Source: Candidatus Aalborgicola defluviihabitans (lineage in GTDB: Bacteria > Pseudomonadota > Gammaproteobacteria > Burkholderiales > Burkholderiaceae_C). Taken from it: 64,000 nt of DNA. The DNA is taken from contig JADIXX010000006.1 of the NCBI GenBank assembly GCA_016705575.1, positions 1 to 64,000 of the forward strand, given 5' to 3'. This document shows positions 25,383-33,363 of this stretch, one piece after another (within the stretch, counting starts at the first letter, position 1; every line of letters starts with the position of its first letter). Made by a program: the position numbers and the translations under genes. The notes beneath the pieces were generated by a model. It had not been told where the DNA came from. It made no database searches and saw only the letters and a list, made by a program, of their open reading frames with translations.

Positions 25383-26288
25383 TCACCACAAGGGCACGAT
25401 TTCAGCAGTGCCGCTCAGGATGGGCTTACACAGGATCTTGTAGCCATCGGCATCAAAGCCCGCAGCCTGGCTGGCCAGTGTTTTGGCTTGCTTCGGATCG
25501 CCTACGCTGCCCAAATAGCACCAGTGCTGGATGATATGCATCTGGTACTCGTCATTGAAGCGCTCCACCAAACCGATAGCACCGGGATAGGGCCAGCAGG
25601 AAACCTCCATGGCGGCCAGGCTGCTGAGCAGACGTGCCTGATGGTCTTGTGGCGTTTCCCGGCCACAACAGACACCCGCACAGTGCTGTAGCATGGAGCG
25701 AAAGCAGGGTTTGTTGGGGATCAGCTTCTCCAGGCCCAGCGCGCCGTAGCAAAGTTTGTGCTGGTCCGCCAAATTGCGCAGGGCCTCCAAGGCAGCATGC
25801 CGGCTTGTATATAGACCATACAGGCCGGGGTGGGTGGCGAAGTTCACATCTCTGGAATAGACCAGTTCCGGTTTGGTGATGTTCGTGCTGTCCGCGCCGT
25901 TCGATTCCTGCGCGTTCTTGAGCGTCCAGGAGAACAGTTGGCGGCTGCGCCGCAGTTTCTGGTTGAAGATGGGTTGCTGCTGCTTGATCAGGCTGGCTTC
26001 GAGCAGCAAGGCTCCGATCTCACCGGCTGTGCGGATATGACTGATGCGCCGGGTCTGGCGCAGCATTCGTGCCTCTTCTTCATTGCGCAGGTGGGAGAGC
26101 ACCCGGTTGCGGATATGGACGCTTTTGCCAATGTACAGCGGCAAGTCTTTCGTCTCGCCATGGAAGATGTACACGCCAGGGGCTGCGGGCAGGTCGTCCA
26201 GGCTTGCGCGCAGGTGCTGCGGGTATTCGTATACGCGGGCAGCATCAAACTCGGGGCGACGGCGTCTGGGGCTGTGCATGGTTTTCAA
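25383..26288 (-). CDS. cho: Cho: UvrC-like excinuclease (301 aa)
   Basis: An N-terminal GIY-YIG nuclease domain (LPAAPGVYIFHGETKDLPLY, IGKSVHIRNRVLSHL; Arg in the helix; Glu in EIGALLLEASLIKQQQP) is followed by a region with the Cys cluster CAGVCCGRE and a C-terminal domain, without the UvrC endonuclease-V half. That layout and length match Cho, the SOS-induced homologue that makes the 3' incision in nucleotide excision repair together with UvrAB. It lies 17 bases after umuD and 6 before the original umuC, so umuD-cho-umuC was probably one SOS operon. Confidence 0.88.
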   Translation of the reverse strand: MKTMHSPRRRRPEFDAARVYEYPQHLRASLDDLPAAPGVYIFHGETKDLPLYIGKSVHIRNRVLSHLRNEEEARMLRQTRRISHIRTAGEIGALLLEASLIKQQQPIFNQKLRRSRQLFSWTLKNAQESNGADSTNITKPELVYSRDVNFATHPGLYGLYTSRHAALEALRNLADQHKLCYGALGLEKLIPNKPCFRSMLQHCAGVCCGRETPQDHQARLLSSLAAMEVSCWPYPGAIGLVERFNDEYQMHIIQHWCYLGSVGDPKQAKTLASQAAGFDADGYKILCKPILSGTAEIVPLW

Positions 26289-26305
26289 CGATTCAGTTCA
26301 ATGAC

Positions 26306-26746
26306 TCAGGTCACGAACTGCTTGATGGTAGCGGTCACCACGCCCCAGATCTCAATCGTCTGGCCTTCTTTGGGAATGATGTCGGGGTGTGTGGGGTTGG
26401 CCGCTTTAAGTTTGACCCGTCCTGCCCGCTGGTACAACTGTTTGACGGTGAAGTCACCATCCACTACAGCCACCACGATGTGGTTATGCCGGGGTTTGAG
26501 TGCCTTGTTAACGACCAGGATGTCGTTGTCAAAGATACCGGCCTCCACCATAGAGTGGCCACTGGCGCGGATGAAGTAGGTGGCCTGGGCGTGGGTGATC
26601 AGCATCTGGGTGAGGTCAATGCGCTGCGCACCCAGATCTTCTGCTGGGGACGGAAAGCCTGCACAAACCCGGTTGGTGAGCAGCAGGGCCAGTAGCGGTG
26701 TCTCTGACGCGGGCACCGGTAACTGGCTGGAAATGGTGCTGTTCAT
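26306..26746 (-). CDS. umuD: UmuD: SOS autoprotease, pol V subunit precursor (146 aa)
   Basis: With the ATG at 26744-26746 (MNSTISSQLPVPAS) the cleavage site is Ala29-Gly30 (VCAGFPSPAED), the nucleophile Ser65 (ASGHSMVEAGI) and the general base Lys102 (DGDFTVKQL), the standard S24 LexA/UmuD arrangement. RecA-stimulated self-cleavage would give UmuD', the partner of UmuC. The CTGT-N8-ACAG box overlaps the start codon, so repression by LexA is very likely; the in-frame start at 26764 would lie upstream of the box and is less plausible. First gene of the SOS operon. Confidence 0.92.
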   Translation of the reverse strand: MNSTISSQLPVPASETPLLALLLTNRVCAGFPSPAEDLGAQRIDLTQMLITHAQATYFIRASGHSMVEAGIFDNDILVVNKALKPRHNHIVVAVVDGDFTVKQLYQRAGRVKLKAANPTHPDIIPKEGQTIEIWGVVTATIKQFVT

Positions 26747-26754
26747 TTGTACAG
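26739..26754. promoter_or_regulatory. LexA box between umuD and the SRAP gene
   Basis: CTGTTCATTTGTACAG on the plus strand matches the proteobacterial CTGT-N8-ACAG consensus exactly. On the minus strand TATACT lies just upstream as a -10 candidate for umuD. The box is 28 bases from the divergent SRAP start, so both directions may be SOS-controlled. Confidence 0.85.
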
Positions 26755-26781
26755 TATATTTCAACGTTAGGATTCAACACC

Positions 26782-27447
26782 ATGTGCAGTCATTACCAAG
26801 GCATCAAAGAGCGTGAGCGCTACATCCGCAAGTTCGGGGTCGCCCCACCGGACGACCTGGGCAAGTACGACGTCTGGCCAGGCTACGCCGCCACGGCTAT
26901 TCGCCGCCCCCAGCACTGGGATGTGGGGGATGAGGCTGTCCCACCGCGTGAAGCCTTTACCGGGCGCTTTGGACTGATCCCGCACTGGGCCACGGACCTC
27001 AAGGTCTCCCGCAATACATTCAATGCCCGCAGTGAGACGGTGGCGGTGAAGCCCAGCTTTCGGGATGCCTGGAAACGCGCACAGCGGTGCATCATTCCCC
27101 TGGATGCGTTTTATGAACCCGACTGGCGCACCGGCAAGGCAATTGCTACCCGTATTGCATCAGCTGACGGCGAACCACTGGGGGTCGCAGGACTATGGTC
27201 CTGGTGGAAGCCTCCGGCGGGAGACGTCATTCACAGCTTCACCATGTTGACCATCAATGCCGATGGCCATGCCTTGATGGAGCATTTCCACAAGCCGACT
27301 GATGAGAAGCGCATGGTGGTCATCCTGCCGCCACAGCGTTACCAGGATTGGCTGGAGGCCCCCCTGGAGCACGGTATGGGATTCATGGAGCAATATCCGT
27401 CCGAGCTGCTCAGTGCCGATCCAACCCTTCCCGGCGCAGCACCATGA
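26782..27447 (+). CDS. SRAP-family protein (YedK/HMCES-like abasic-site sensor, 221 aa)
   Basis: The ATG at 26782 gives MCSHYQGIKERERYI, placing the catalytic Cys at position 2 as needed after Met removal; the longer frame is rejected for this reason. Family motifs follow: FNARSETVAVKPSFRDAWKR, CIIPLDAFYEPDW, AGLWSWWKPPAGD, TMLTINADGHALMEHFHKP and MVVIL. SRAP proteins form a covalent thiazolidine link with abasic sites in single-stranded DNA. It is divergent from umuD across a LexA box and overlaps the phosphatase gene by four bases, fitting an SOS gene. Confidence 0.92.
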   Translation: MCSHYQGIKERERYIRKFGVAPPDDLGKYDVWPGYAATAIRRPQHWDVGDEAVPPREAFTGRFGLIPHWATDLKVSRNTFNARSETVAVKPSFRDAWKRAQRCIIPLDAFYEPDWRTGKAIATRIASADGEPLGVAGLWSWWKPPAGDVIHSFTMLTINADGHALMEHFHKPTDEKRMVVILPPQRYQDWLEAPLEHGMGFMEQYPSELLSADPTLPGAAP

Positions 27448-27926
27448 AGCCGTATGCGGTTCTGTTTGTGTGCATGGGCAATATCTGCCGCAGTCCCACG
27501 GCGCACGGCGTGTTCCAGCACAAGGTCAATGCCTTGGGTCTGCAGGACCGGATCATGGTGGATTCGGCCGGAACCCACAACTATCACCCCAACAGCCCAC
27601 CGGATGAGCGCTCACAGGAGCATGCTGCCAAGCGGGGCTATGACCTGTCCGACCTGCGGGCGCGGCAGATCAGGGCTGCTGACTTCGCCCGGTTTGACTT
27701 GATTCTCGCAATGGACTGGGACAACCTGGCGCTGGTGCAGGAACGCTGCCCGCAGCAGTACCAGGGCAACGTAAAACGACTCACGGAGTTCTGCGTGAAC
27801 CTGGACAGTCCGGTGGTGCCGGATCCCTACTACGGTGGTGCAGCTGGGTTCGACCATGTGCTGAATCTGGTGGAGGACGCATGCGATGGGCTGTTGCAGC
27901 ACATCAGGAATCGAAAGCTCGCTTGA
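27444..27926 (+). CDS. Low-molecular-weight protein-tyrosine-phosphatase (160 aa)
   Basis: The ATG overlaps the stop of the SRAP gene (ATGA). The P-loop CMGNICRSP (C-x5-R-S) is near the N-terminus and the general-acid loop VPDPYYGGAAG near the C-terminus, the full signature of arsenate-reductase-like LMW phosphatases. Length is standard. Cytoplasmic hydrolysis of phosphotyrosine or similar is expected; the substrate is unknown. Translational coupling to an SOS-type gene is unusual for this family. Confidence 0.9.
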   Translation: MKPYAVLFVCMGNICRSPTAHGVFQHKVNALGLQDRIMVDSAGTHNYHPNSPPDERSQEHAAKRGYDLSDLRARQIRAADFARFDLILAMDWDNLALVQERCPQQYQGNVKRLTEFCVNLDSPVVPDPYYGGAAGFDHVLNLVEDACDGLLQHIRNRKLA

Positions 27927-28225
27927 CCAGTGCGCTGGAAATATCGACAAGACCGATCAGGAATAGGTTCCCCAAGGTTGAAGAGCAGATGCTGTTCAAT
28001 CCTTCCCCAGACTGGCCAAATGAATACAGGCAGTCCCAGGATTCCCATGAGGATGCGAGTCAGTCATCAGAGCGCTTGTTTCAACTTGGTCGCCCTGACT
28101 GTGCTGGTCCCTCGCTAACAGGCCAGCTACCTTGCCGGGTTGAAGCGGTAGGCAATCCCTGTTCTTTTTGACCACCGGAGCGTGTGTGCTGCTTTGTCAA
28201 CGGGCGAAAAGTACCGCTGAAAAGC

Positions 28226-28328
28226 AAAAGCCTTTGAGGTTCTGCTCTCCACGACGCAACCGTGTCGGCATTTAAGCCAGAAAACAGAAGCTCAAGGGCT
28301 TCAGCCTGCATGTCTCACGGTTGCGTCG
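28226..28328. repeat. Two interleaved inverted repeats (pseudoknot-like layout)
   Basis: Perfect 13-bp arms CGACGCAACCGTG at 28252-28264 and CACGGTTGCGTCG at 28316-28328. A second imperfect pair joins about 28227-28245 (AGCCTTTGAGGTTCTGC) to about 28283-28303 (ACAGAAGCTCAAGGGCTTC). The order A1-B1-A2-B2 interlocks instead of nesting. It lies in a 630-base gap between the phosphatase and the excisionase-like gene. Confidence 0.6.
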
Positions 28329-28511
28329 CTTGACAAGCCACAGAGTGCTGTCACGACCAGATATATGGGCGATTCCTTCCTGGGTGGGTGCCGTTTCGTT
28401 CTGTTCCAAAATCTCGTTAATATCTTGCACAGCAAGGACCTCTGGAATCGGCTCGATTCGTTTCACCGTCAATTCGTAGACGCCCGTACGCCCGCCTCCG
28501 AATGGCGCCAC
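28272..28511 (-). CDS. Hypothetical protein fragment (79 aa)
   Basis: The minus frame from a GTG at 28509-28511 reads APFGGGRTGVYELTVKRIEP then IPEVLAVQDINEILEQNETA, which looks coding, and stays open upstream to about 28580 without an ATG. The 3' end runs into the inverted-repeat region and becomes low quality. It is probably the remnant of a gene cut by the adjacent repeat or by the excisionase-like gene. No family is recognised. Confidence 0.35.
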   Translation of the reverse strand: MAPFGGGRTGVYELTVKRIEPIPEVLAVQDINEILEQNETAPTQEGIAHISGRDSTLWLVKRRNRETCRLKPLSFCFLA

Positions 28512-28556
28512 TACATCACCTGAATCTGGATCGCTGCGCTGACGCGCGCCGAAAGT

Positions 28557-29183
28557 ATGCGAATGAAACCCATATACCTGTCACCCGAAACAGTTCACAT
28601 CCCATTCAATGCGGTGGACAAGATTGTTGCGGCCGCTATGTATCCCGATGTTGCTGATGTATCGGCTCGCATGTTCTATGCGGTCAACATGGAGCGCGAG
28701 TTGGTCATGGCCGTTCGCGCTGGGAAATTTCAGGTACTTCACCATGCTTACCACTCACAGTTACCTCCCGACGTTGCTACTCCGTTGCTCGTGAACTCAT
28801 TGGTTGCAGTTGAGGAATTTGGTCGATACGTTGCACCGCGCGGAATCACGATTGATCAGGCAAAGTCCGTGAGTGCCGCTGCTCAGTTGAACAGAAGTGA
28901 GGAAGCGCGTGAAGCCAGCGAGTTAGTACTCAGCGAGGAAGAAGTGGCGACTATCTTGGTCTGCGAGCCAAGTACTATCCAGGAAAAGGCCCGCTTAGGC
29001 GAGTTGCCAGCGGTAAAAATCGGGCGATCGTGGTGTTTCCCGCTCGTCCCGCTGCTGGAGTCCCTTAACGCAAAGGCAAAGGCCAATGAGCAAAAGGCGC
29101 CACGCAATCCAGGGGGCGTCGCCATCATTGCGTCGAAGACTCGACAGCCGCCAACGCTACCCAGCTTACCCAAGGCGCATTGA
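28557..29183 (+). CDS. Excisionase-like protein with C-terminal MerR-type HTH (208 aa)
   Basis: It starts MRMKPIYLSPETVHIPFNAV (an ATG at 28563 is equally possible). The N-terminal ~110 residues are of unknown type. Residues about 120-165 carry a helix-turn-helix of the excisionase/HTH_17 class (LSEEEVATILVCEPSTIQEK, ARLGELPAVKIGRSWCFPLV), the wing form that binds att sites. The 3' end overlaps the convergent integrase gene by 18 bases. The two probably form the recombination module of an island next to tRNA-Cys. Confidence 0.65.
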   Translation: MRMKPIYLSPETVHIPFNAVDKIVAAAMYPDVADVSARMFYAVNMERELVMAVRAGKFQVLHHAYHSQLPPDVATPLLVNSLVAVEEFGRYVAPRGITIDQAKSVSAAAQLNRSEEAREASELVLSEEEVATILVCEPSTIQEKARLGELPAVKIGRSWCFPLVPLLESLNAKAKANEQKAPRNPGGVAIIASKTRQPPTLPSLPKAH

Positions 29184-30302
29184 AAGGTCTTCGCCGCGAA
29201 GGCTGGCGTAACGAAGTGCCATGCGCATATCAGTCCAGCCCATGATGCGGCAAACCTCCACATCACTGAACACCCAGCCGCGCTCGTTGCGCAGCTCAAA
29301 CCACCGACAAGCTGCCTCATGCCGCAGATCGTGCTCGGTGAAGTCTGCCACCTTGGCGTAGTCGAACAGGCCCATGAACCTCTGGGTCAAGCGACCCTGT
29401 GTCTTCTTCCGGGTGTCCTGCTGCCCATCCCAATACGGAAAAACAAGCCCCACACGCCCCGAGCACCAATCTTGAAGGAGTTGGCGCAGTTCCTTCTTGA
29501 TCGGCACCACACGAGGCTTGATGACGCCGCGGTGCCCTTTGCTACCGTCCACCCGAATGATGTTGGTCTTGAAGTCGATGGCGGATACGGTAAGCCGGTA
29601 CGCCTCGTAGAGCCGCAGGCCGGTGTCCACAATCAGGCGGTATAGCAGGCCAAACGCCTTGTCGTCGGTGAACGGCCGCTCCCGGTCTTCGCGCTTGACA
29701 CCATCCAAGGCCGCAAGAATTCGCGCAGCATCATCCGGCGACAGGCGGCGATTACGTACCACATCCACTTTGGGCTCGACCAGCTTGGCATCCTCCTTAC
29801 TGTATGCGCTGTAACCCCTAGCCATGATGCGCAGTGGGTTCGCACGCGGCATGGAGCCATCGGCAGCAACCCGCTTCAAGTGCCAGTCCATGACCCGCGC
29901 CAACGCCCCGACCCGCTTACGGATCGAGCTGGGCGCAAGGTGGTGCTCAGGCGACTTAAGCTGGCGAACATAGTCCTCGGTCCAAGCGAAGGTGACACCC
30001 GACACACGCACTCCGATGACCTCTTGCCGGATCAGAGCCAGTAGCGCGTCATCTGAGTCGGTCACCGGGGTGTTGGTCACGTAGTCCCGGATGACAACTG
30101 GCAGCATCGGATCCTCCCCGCTCTTTGGCTTGGACAGCATCTCCTGGGGCACGATGCCGTTGACCAGGAGAGCCATGAGCTGGTCGCGGTACGACTCCGC
30201 TTGGGGCTGCGTGGGGAACGTGAAAAAGAAGGGCTTTGGCAGCAGCTTGTGCGATACGCGAAGCTGAAATTTCCCTGATCTCTGCTGGATGTTTGTGGCC
30301 AT
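29166..30302 (-). CDS. Tyrosine-type phage integrase next to tRNA-Cys (378 aa)
   Basis: I choose the ATG at 30300-30302 (MATNIQQRSGKFQLRVSHKL), which begins the usual N-terminal arm-binding region; an upstream in-frame start exists at 30365. The catalytic domain has Arg in LIVDTGLRLYEAYRLTV, Lys in VDGSKGHRGVIKPR, HxxR in FTEHDLRHEAACRWFEL and Tyr in DMRMALRYASLRG. Placement about 165 bases downstream of the 3' end of tRNA-Cys, reading away from it, is the classic layout of an island integrase. I could not find the second att copy in the window. Confidence 0.85.
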   Translation of the reverse strand: MATNIQQRSGKFQLRVSHKLLPKPFFFTFPTQPQAESYRDQLMALLVNGIVPQEMLSKPKSGEDPMLPVVIRDYVTNTPVTDSDDALLALIRQEVIGVRVSGVTFAWTEDYVRQLKSPEHHLAPSSIRKRVGALARVMDWHLKRVAADGSMPRANPLRIMARGYSAYSKEDAKLVEPKVDVVRNRRLSPDDAARILAALDGVKREDRERPFTDDKAFGLLYRLIVDTGLRLYEAYRLTVSAIDFKTNIIRVDGSKGHRGVIKPRVVPIKKELRQLLQDWCSGRVGLVFPYWDGQQDTRKKTQGRLTQRFMGLFDYAKVADFTEHDLRHEAACRWFELRNERGWVFSDVEVCRIMGWTDMRMALRYASLRGEDLSMRLG

Positions 30303-30403
30303 AGAGACCAAGTTTACTCGCCTAATCGGATAACACAATCCGATTTTCAGTAGCACTGCTACCAAAGTGAGGTAGCAATGAGCTGATTTGAGGTGAAAAC
30401 GAG

Positions 30404-30440
30404 GCCAAAAAACAAAACGCCTCGGAGTTCGAGGCGTTGT
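30404..30440 (-). terminator. Rho-independent terminator after the tRNA pair
   Basis: On the minus strand AACGCCTC-GAACTCC-GAGGCGTT (30416-30438) forms an 8-bp stem followed by TTGTTTTTT at 30407-30415. It would end the tRNA-Gly/tRNA-Cys transcript. Confidence 0.75.
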
Positions 30441-30466
30441 AAGTACTTGATTTACTTTAGTATTTT

Positions 30467-30540
30467 TGGAGGCGCGGTCCGGAGTCGAACCGGACTAACC
30501 GGATTTGCAATCCGGGGCATAACCGCTTTGCTACCGCGCC
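30467..30540 (-). tRNA. tRNA-Cys (GCA)
   Basis: Minus-strand sequence starts GGCGCGGTAGCAAAGCGG, has anticodon loop TTGCAAA with GCA, a T-arm GGTTCGACTCC, a 7-bp acceptor stem GGCGCGG/CCGCGCC and encoded CCA at 30467-30469. 74 nt. Confidence 0.95.
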
Positions 30541-30589
30541 AATGAATCCCACCTACCATGTCACTCCAACTCCACCACTCCAGAGAATG

Positions 30590-30618
30590 AAAAAGGGAAG
30601 CGATTAGCTTCCCTTTTT
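30590..30618. terminator. Palindromic hairpin between the tRNA genes
   Basis: AAAAAGGGAAGC (30590-30601) and GCTTCCCTTTTT (30607-30618) form a 12-bp perfect stem with a 5-base loop, with T or A runs on both sides. It resembles a bidirectional terminator or a processing hairpin. Confidence 0.6.
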
Positions 30619-30624
30619 GGAATT

Positions 30625-30700
30625 TGGAGCGGGAAAAGAGTCTCGAACTCTCGACCTCAACCTTGGCAAGGTTGCGCTCTACCAACTGAGCTATTCCCGC
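30625..30700 (-). tRNA. tRNA-Gly (GCC)
   Basis: Minus-strand GCGGGAATAGCTCAGTTGG start, anticodon GCC in CTTGCCAAG, T-arm GAGTTCGAGACTC, acceptor GCGGGAA/TTCCCGC, encoded CCA at 30625-30627. 76 nt. Confidence 0.96.
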
Positions 30701-30714
30701 ATTTCAAGCCTCAA

Positions 30715-30745
30715 ATTATAGCGCGATTTTTCAAAATATTGAAAA
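30715..30745 (-). promoter_or_regulatory. Promoter of the tRNA-Gly/tRNA-Cys unit
   Basis: A perfect TATAAT -10 hexamer on the minus strand at 30715-30720 ends 14 bases upstream of the mature 5' end of tRNA-Gly (30700). A weak -35 (TTTCAA) lies 18 bases further up. Confidence 0.6.
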
Positions 30746-30780
30746 CTCCAAAAAGTTTTTCGCGCTGTCTCACGGCCTGT

Positions 30781-33219
30781 TCAGTGCTTAACAGACTCTT
30801 GGGGCTGTACGACGGGCACAACGGGTGCGACCACTGCAGCGGGAACTTCTTCGTCCACCAGTGGTACCGGCATGGACTCCAACGCCAGTTCCAGAACCTT
30901 GTCAATCCACCGAACTGGAACAATCTCCAGCCCATTCTTCACATTCTCCGGGAATGTCCTGCAGGTCCTTGGCATTGGCTTCTGGAATCAGCACGGTCTT
31001 GATCCCGCCGCGCAGAGCAGCCAGCAGTTTCTCTTTCAATCCACCAATTTCGGTCACTTCGCCACGCAAGGTGATTTCTCCCGTCATGGCCACGTCGCCC
31101 CGCACGGGTATGCCCGTCAAAGCGGACACAAATGCGGTAGTCATGGCCGCGCCTGCGCTGGGCCCATCCTTGGGCGTTGCGCCATCGGGGACGTGAATAT
31201 GGATGTCTTTCTTCTCAAAACCTCATCCTTGATACCCAGACGCCGTGCGCGGCTACGCACTACCGTCCGGGCCGCCTCCACCGACTCCTTCATCACATCG
31301 CCCAAAGAACCCGTACGGGTAATCACACCCTTGCCAGGTGTGAGTGCGGCCTCAATCGTCAACAGATCGCCGCCAACTTCGGTCCATGCCAAACCGACTA
31401 CCTGGCCAACCTGGTTCTGTTGCTCAGCACGGCCATAGGTGTATTTGCGCACGCCCAGATAGTCATTCAGGTTGTCTGCGTTGACCACCACTTGGCCCAC
31501 GAGTTTCTTCAGCAACAGGCCTTTGACGACCTTGCGGCAAATCTTGGACAACTCGCGCTCCAGAGAGCGCACGCCAGCTTCGCGGGTGTAGTAGCGAACA
31601 ATATCGCGCACAGCGTCTTCAGAGACCAGCAATTCGCTGCCCTTCACACCATTGTTCGTCATCTGCTTGGGTAGCAGATAGGTAAGCGCAATATTGGTCT
31701 TCTCATCCTCGGTATAGCCGGAAAGACGAATAACCTCCATGCGATCCAACAAGGCCGACGGGATATTCATGGAGTTGGAGGTAGCGACGAACATCACGTC
31801 ACTCAAGTCGTAATCGACCTCTACATAGTGATCGCCAAACTTGTGGTTCTGCTCGGGGTCCAGTACTTCCAGCAAGGCGCTACTCGGGTCACCTCGAAAA
31901 TCGGTGCCTAGCTTGTCAATCTCATCGAGCAGGAACAGCGGATTGCGTGTGCCCACCTTCGATAAGCTCTGCAAAACCTTGCCCGGCATGGCACCGATGT
32001 AGGTGCGGCGGTGCCCACGAATCTCGGCCTCGTCGCGCATACCCCCCAGAGCCATGCGTACATACTTGCGCCCCGTCGCCTTAGCGATGGACTGGCCCAG
32101 AGAAGTTTTTCCCACACCCGGAGGGCCCACAAGACACAAAATAGGCGCCTTGAGCTTGTCCACACGCTGTTGCACCGCAAGGTATTCCAAAATCCGGTCT
32201 TTGACCTTGTCCAGGCCATAGTGATCTTCGTTGAGCACGGTCTCGGCATTGGCCAGGTTGTGCTTGATCTTGGTCTTGGCGGCCCAGGGCAGGCCCACCA
32301 ACACATCAATATAGTTGCGCACCACGGTGGCTTCAGCCGACATGGGCGACATCAGCTTGAGCTTCTTCAGCTCGCCTTCGGCCTTCTTCAGTGCCTCCTT
32401 GGGCATCTTGGCGGCCTTGATCTTCTTTTCGATCTCTTCGATGTCGGCGCCTTCTTCGCCCTCGCCCAGTTCCTTCTGGATCGCCTTGACCTGTTCGTTC
32501 AAATAAAAATCGCGCTGGTTCTTCTCCATCTGGCGCTTGACGCGACCACGGATTTTCTTGTCTACGTTCAGGATGTCGACTTCGCGCTCGATTTGTTCGA
32601 ACAGGTTTTCCAGCCGTTCTTTGACACTGGAAAGACCCAACACCGCCTGCTTGCTGTCGAGCTTGAGCGGCAGATGTGCAGCGATGGTGTCGGCCAGGCG
32701 ACCAGCATCGTCAATGCTGGAGATGGAGGTCAAAATCTCTGGCGGAATTTTCTTGTTGAGTTTGACATACTGGTCAAACTGCTGCATCACCGCACGGCGC
32801 AAGGCCTCGACCTCGCTTGCCTTGCCGCGGCCCTTTTCGGGGAGTTCTGCAACCATTTCAATCGGTGTGACATCGGCAGAAAAATACAACTCGCCTTCTT
32901 CAATTTTGTTAACCGATGCCCGTTGGTGACCTTCCACCAGCACCTTGACCGTACCATCCGGCAGCTTGAGCATTTGCAGGATGGTCGAAACACAACCGAC
33001 GTCAAACATGTCGGAAACCAGCGGGTCGTCCTTGGCGGCCGTCTTCTGTGCAACCAACATAATGCGCCGATCTGACTCCATGGCGGCTTCAAGCGCTTTG
33101 ATACTCTTGGGACGACCCACAAACAAGGGGATCACCATATGGGGGAACACGACTACATCCCGCAGCGGCAGAAGCGGTAGTTCGATGGGTGTAGCAGGCA
33201 GTGGAGAATGGCCAGACAT
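30781..33219 (-). CDS. lon: Lon ATP-dependent protease (two single-base frameshifts near the 3' end)
   Basis: The frame from 33219 encodes the LON substrate-binding domain (PLLPLRDVVVFPHMVIPLFV), coiled region, AAA+ module (Walker A GPPGVGKTSLG, Walker B LFLLDEIDKLG) and most of the protease domain, then derails after RARRLGIKDE. One A is missing in a run at 31217-31220. The correct frame continues VFEKKDIHIHVPDGATPKDG with the catalytic Ser in PSAG and Lys in GGLKEKLLAAL. A second indel near 30948-30952 separates that from ENVKNGLEIVPVRW and the end ..QPQESVKH at 30781. With both repaired the length is about 812 residues. Lon degrades misfolded and regulatory proteins in the cytoplasm. Last gene of tig-clpP-clpX-lon. 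Confidence 0.92.
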
Positions 33220-33363
33220 GGGGTACCTCTTAGTTACCTGTTGAATATGGACTGGTAAACCAGTATTTCAAGCGAACTGCCATTATCAAAGCAGTGCGCA
33301 AGGAAAAAACACGAATGACCCGGCGCGAAATTCGGTCAAGTCCGGAAGTTGCGATGAAACCGA

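Noticed and set aside
29166..30302. Integron integrase (IntI)
   Set aside because: The protein has an ordinary phage-integrase layout and I see no extra IntI-specific helix region between the catalytic boxes; it is also tied to a tRNA and an excisionase-like gene.
30948..31220. Programmed frameshifting in lon
   Set aside because: No Lon is known to use it, two shifts in 270 bases are needed, and no slippery-heptamer-plus-pseudoknot layout is seen.
32011..33075. Long plus-strand frame opposite lon (354 codons)
   Set aside because: Antisense shadow of a highly conserved gene, with a His/Leu/Gln-rich composition typical of such frames.
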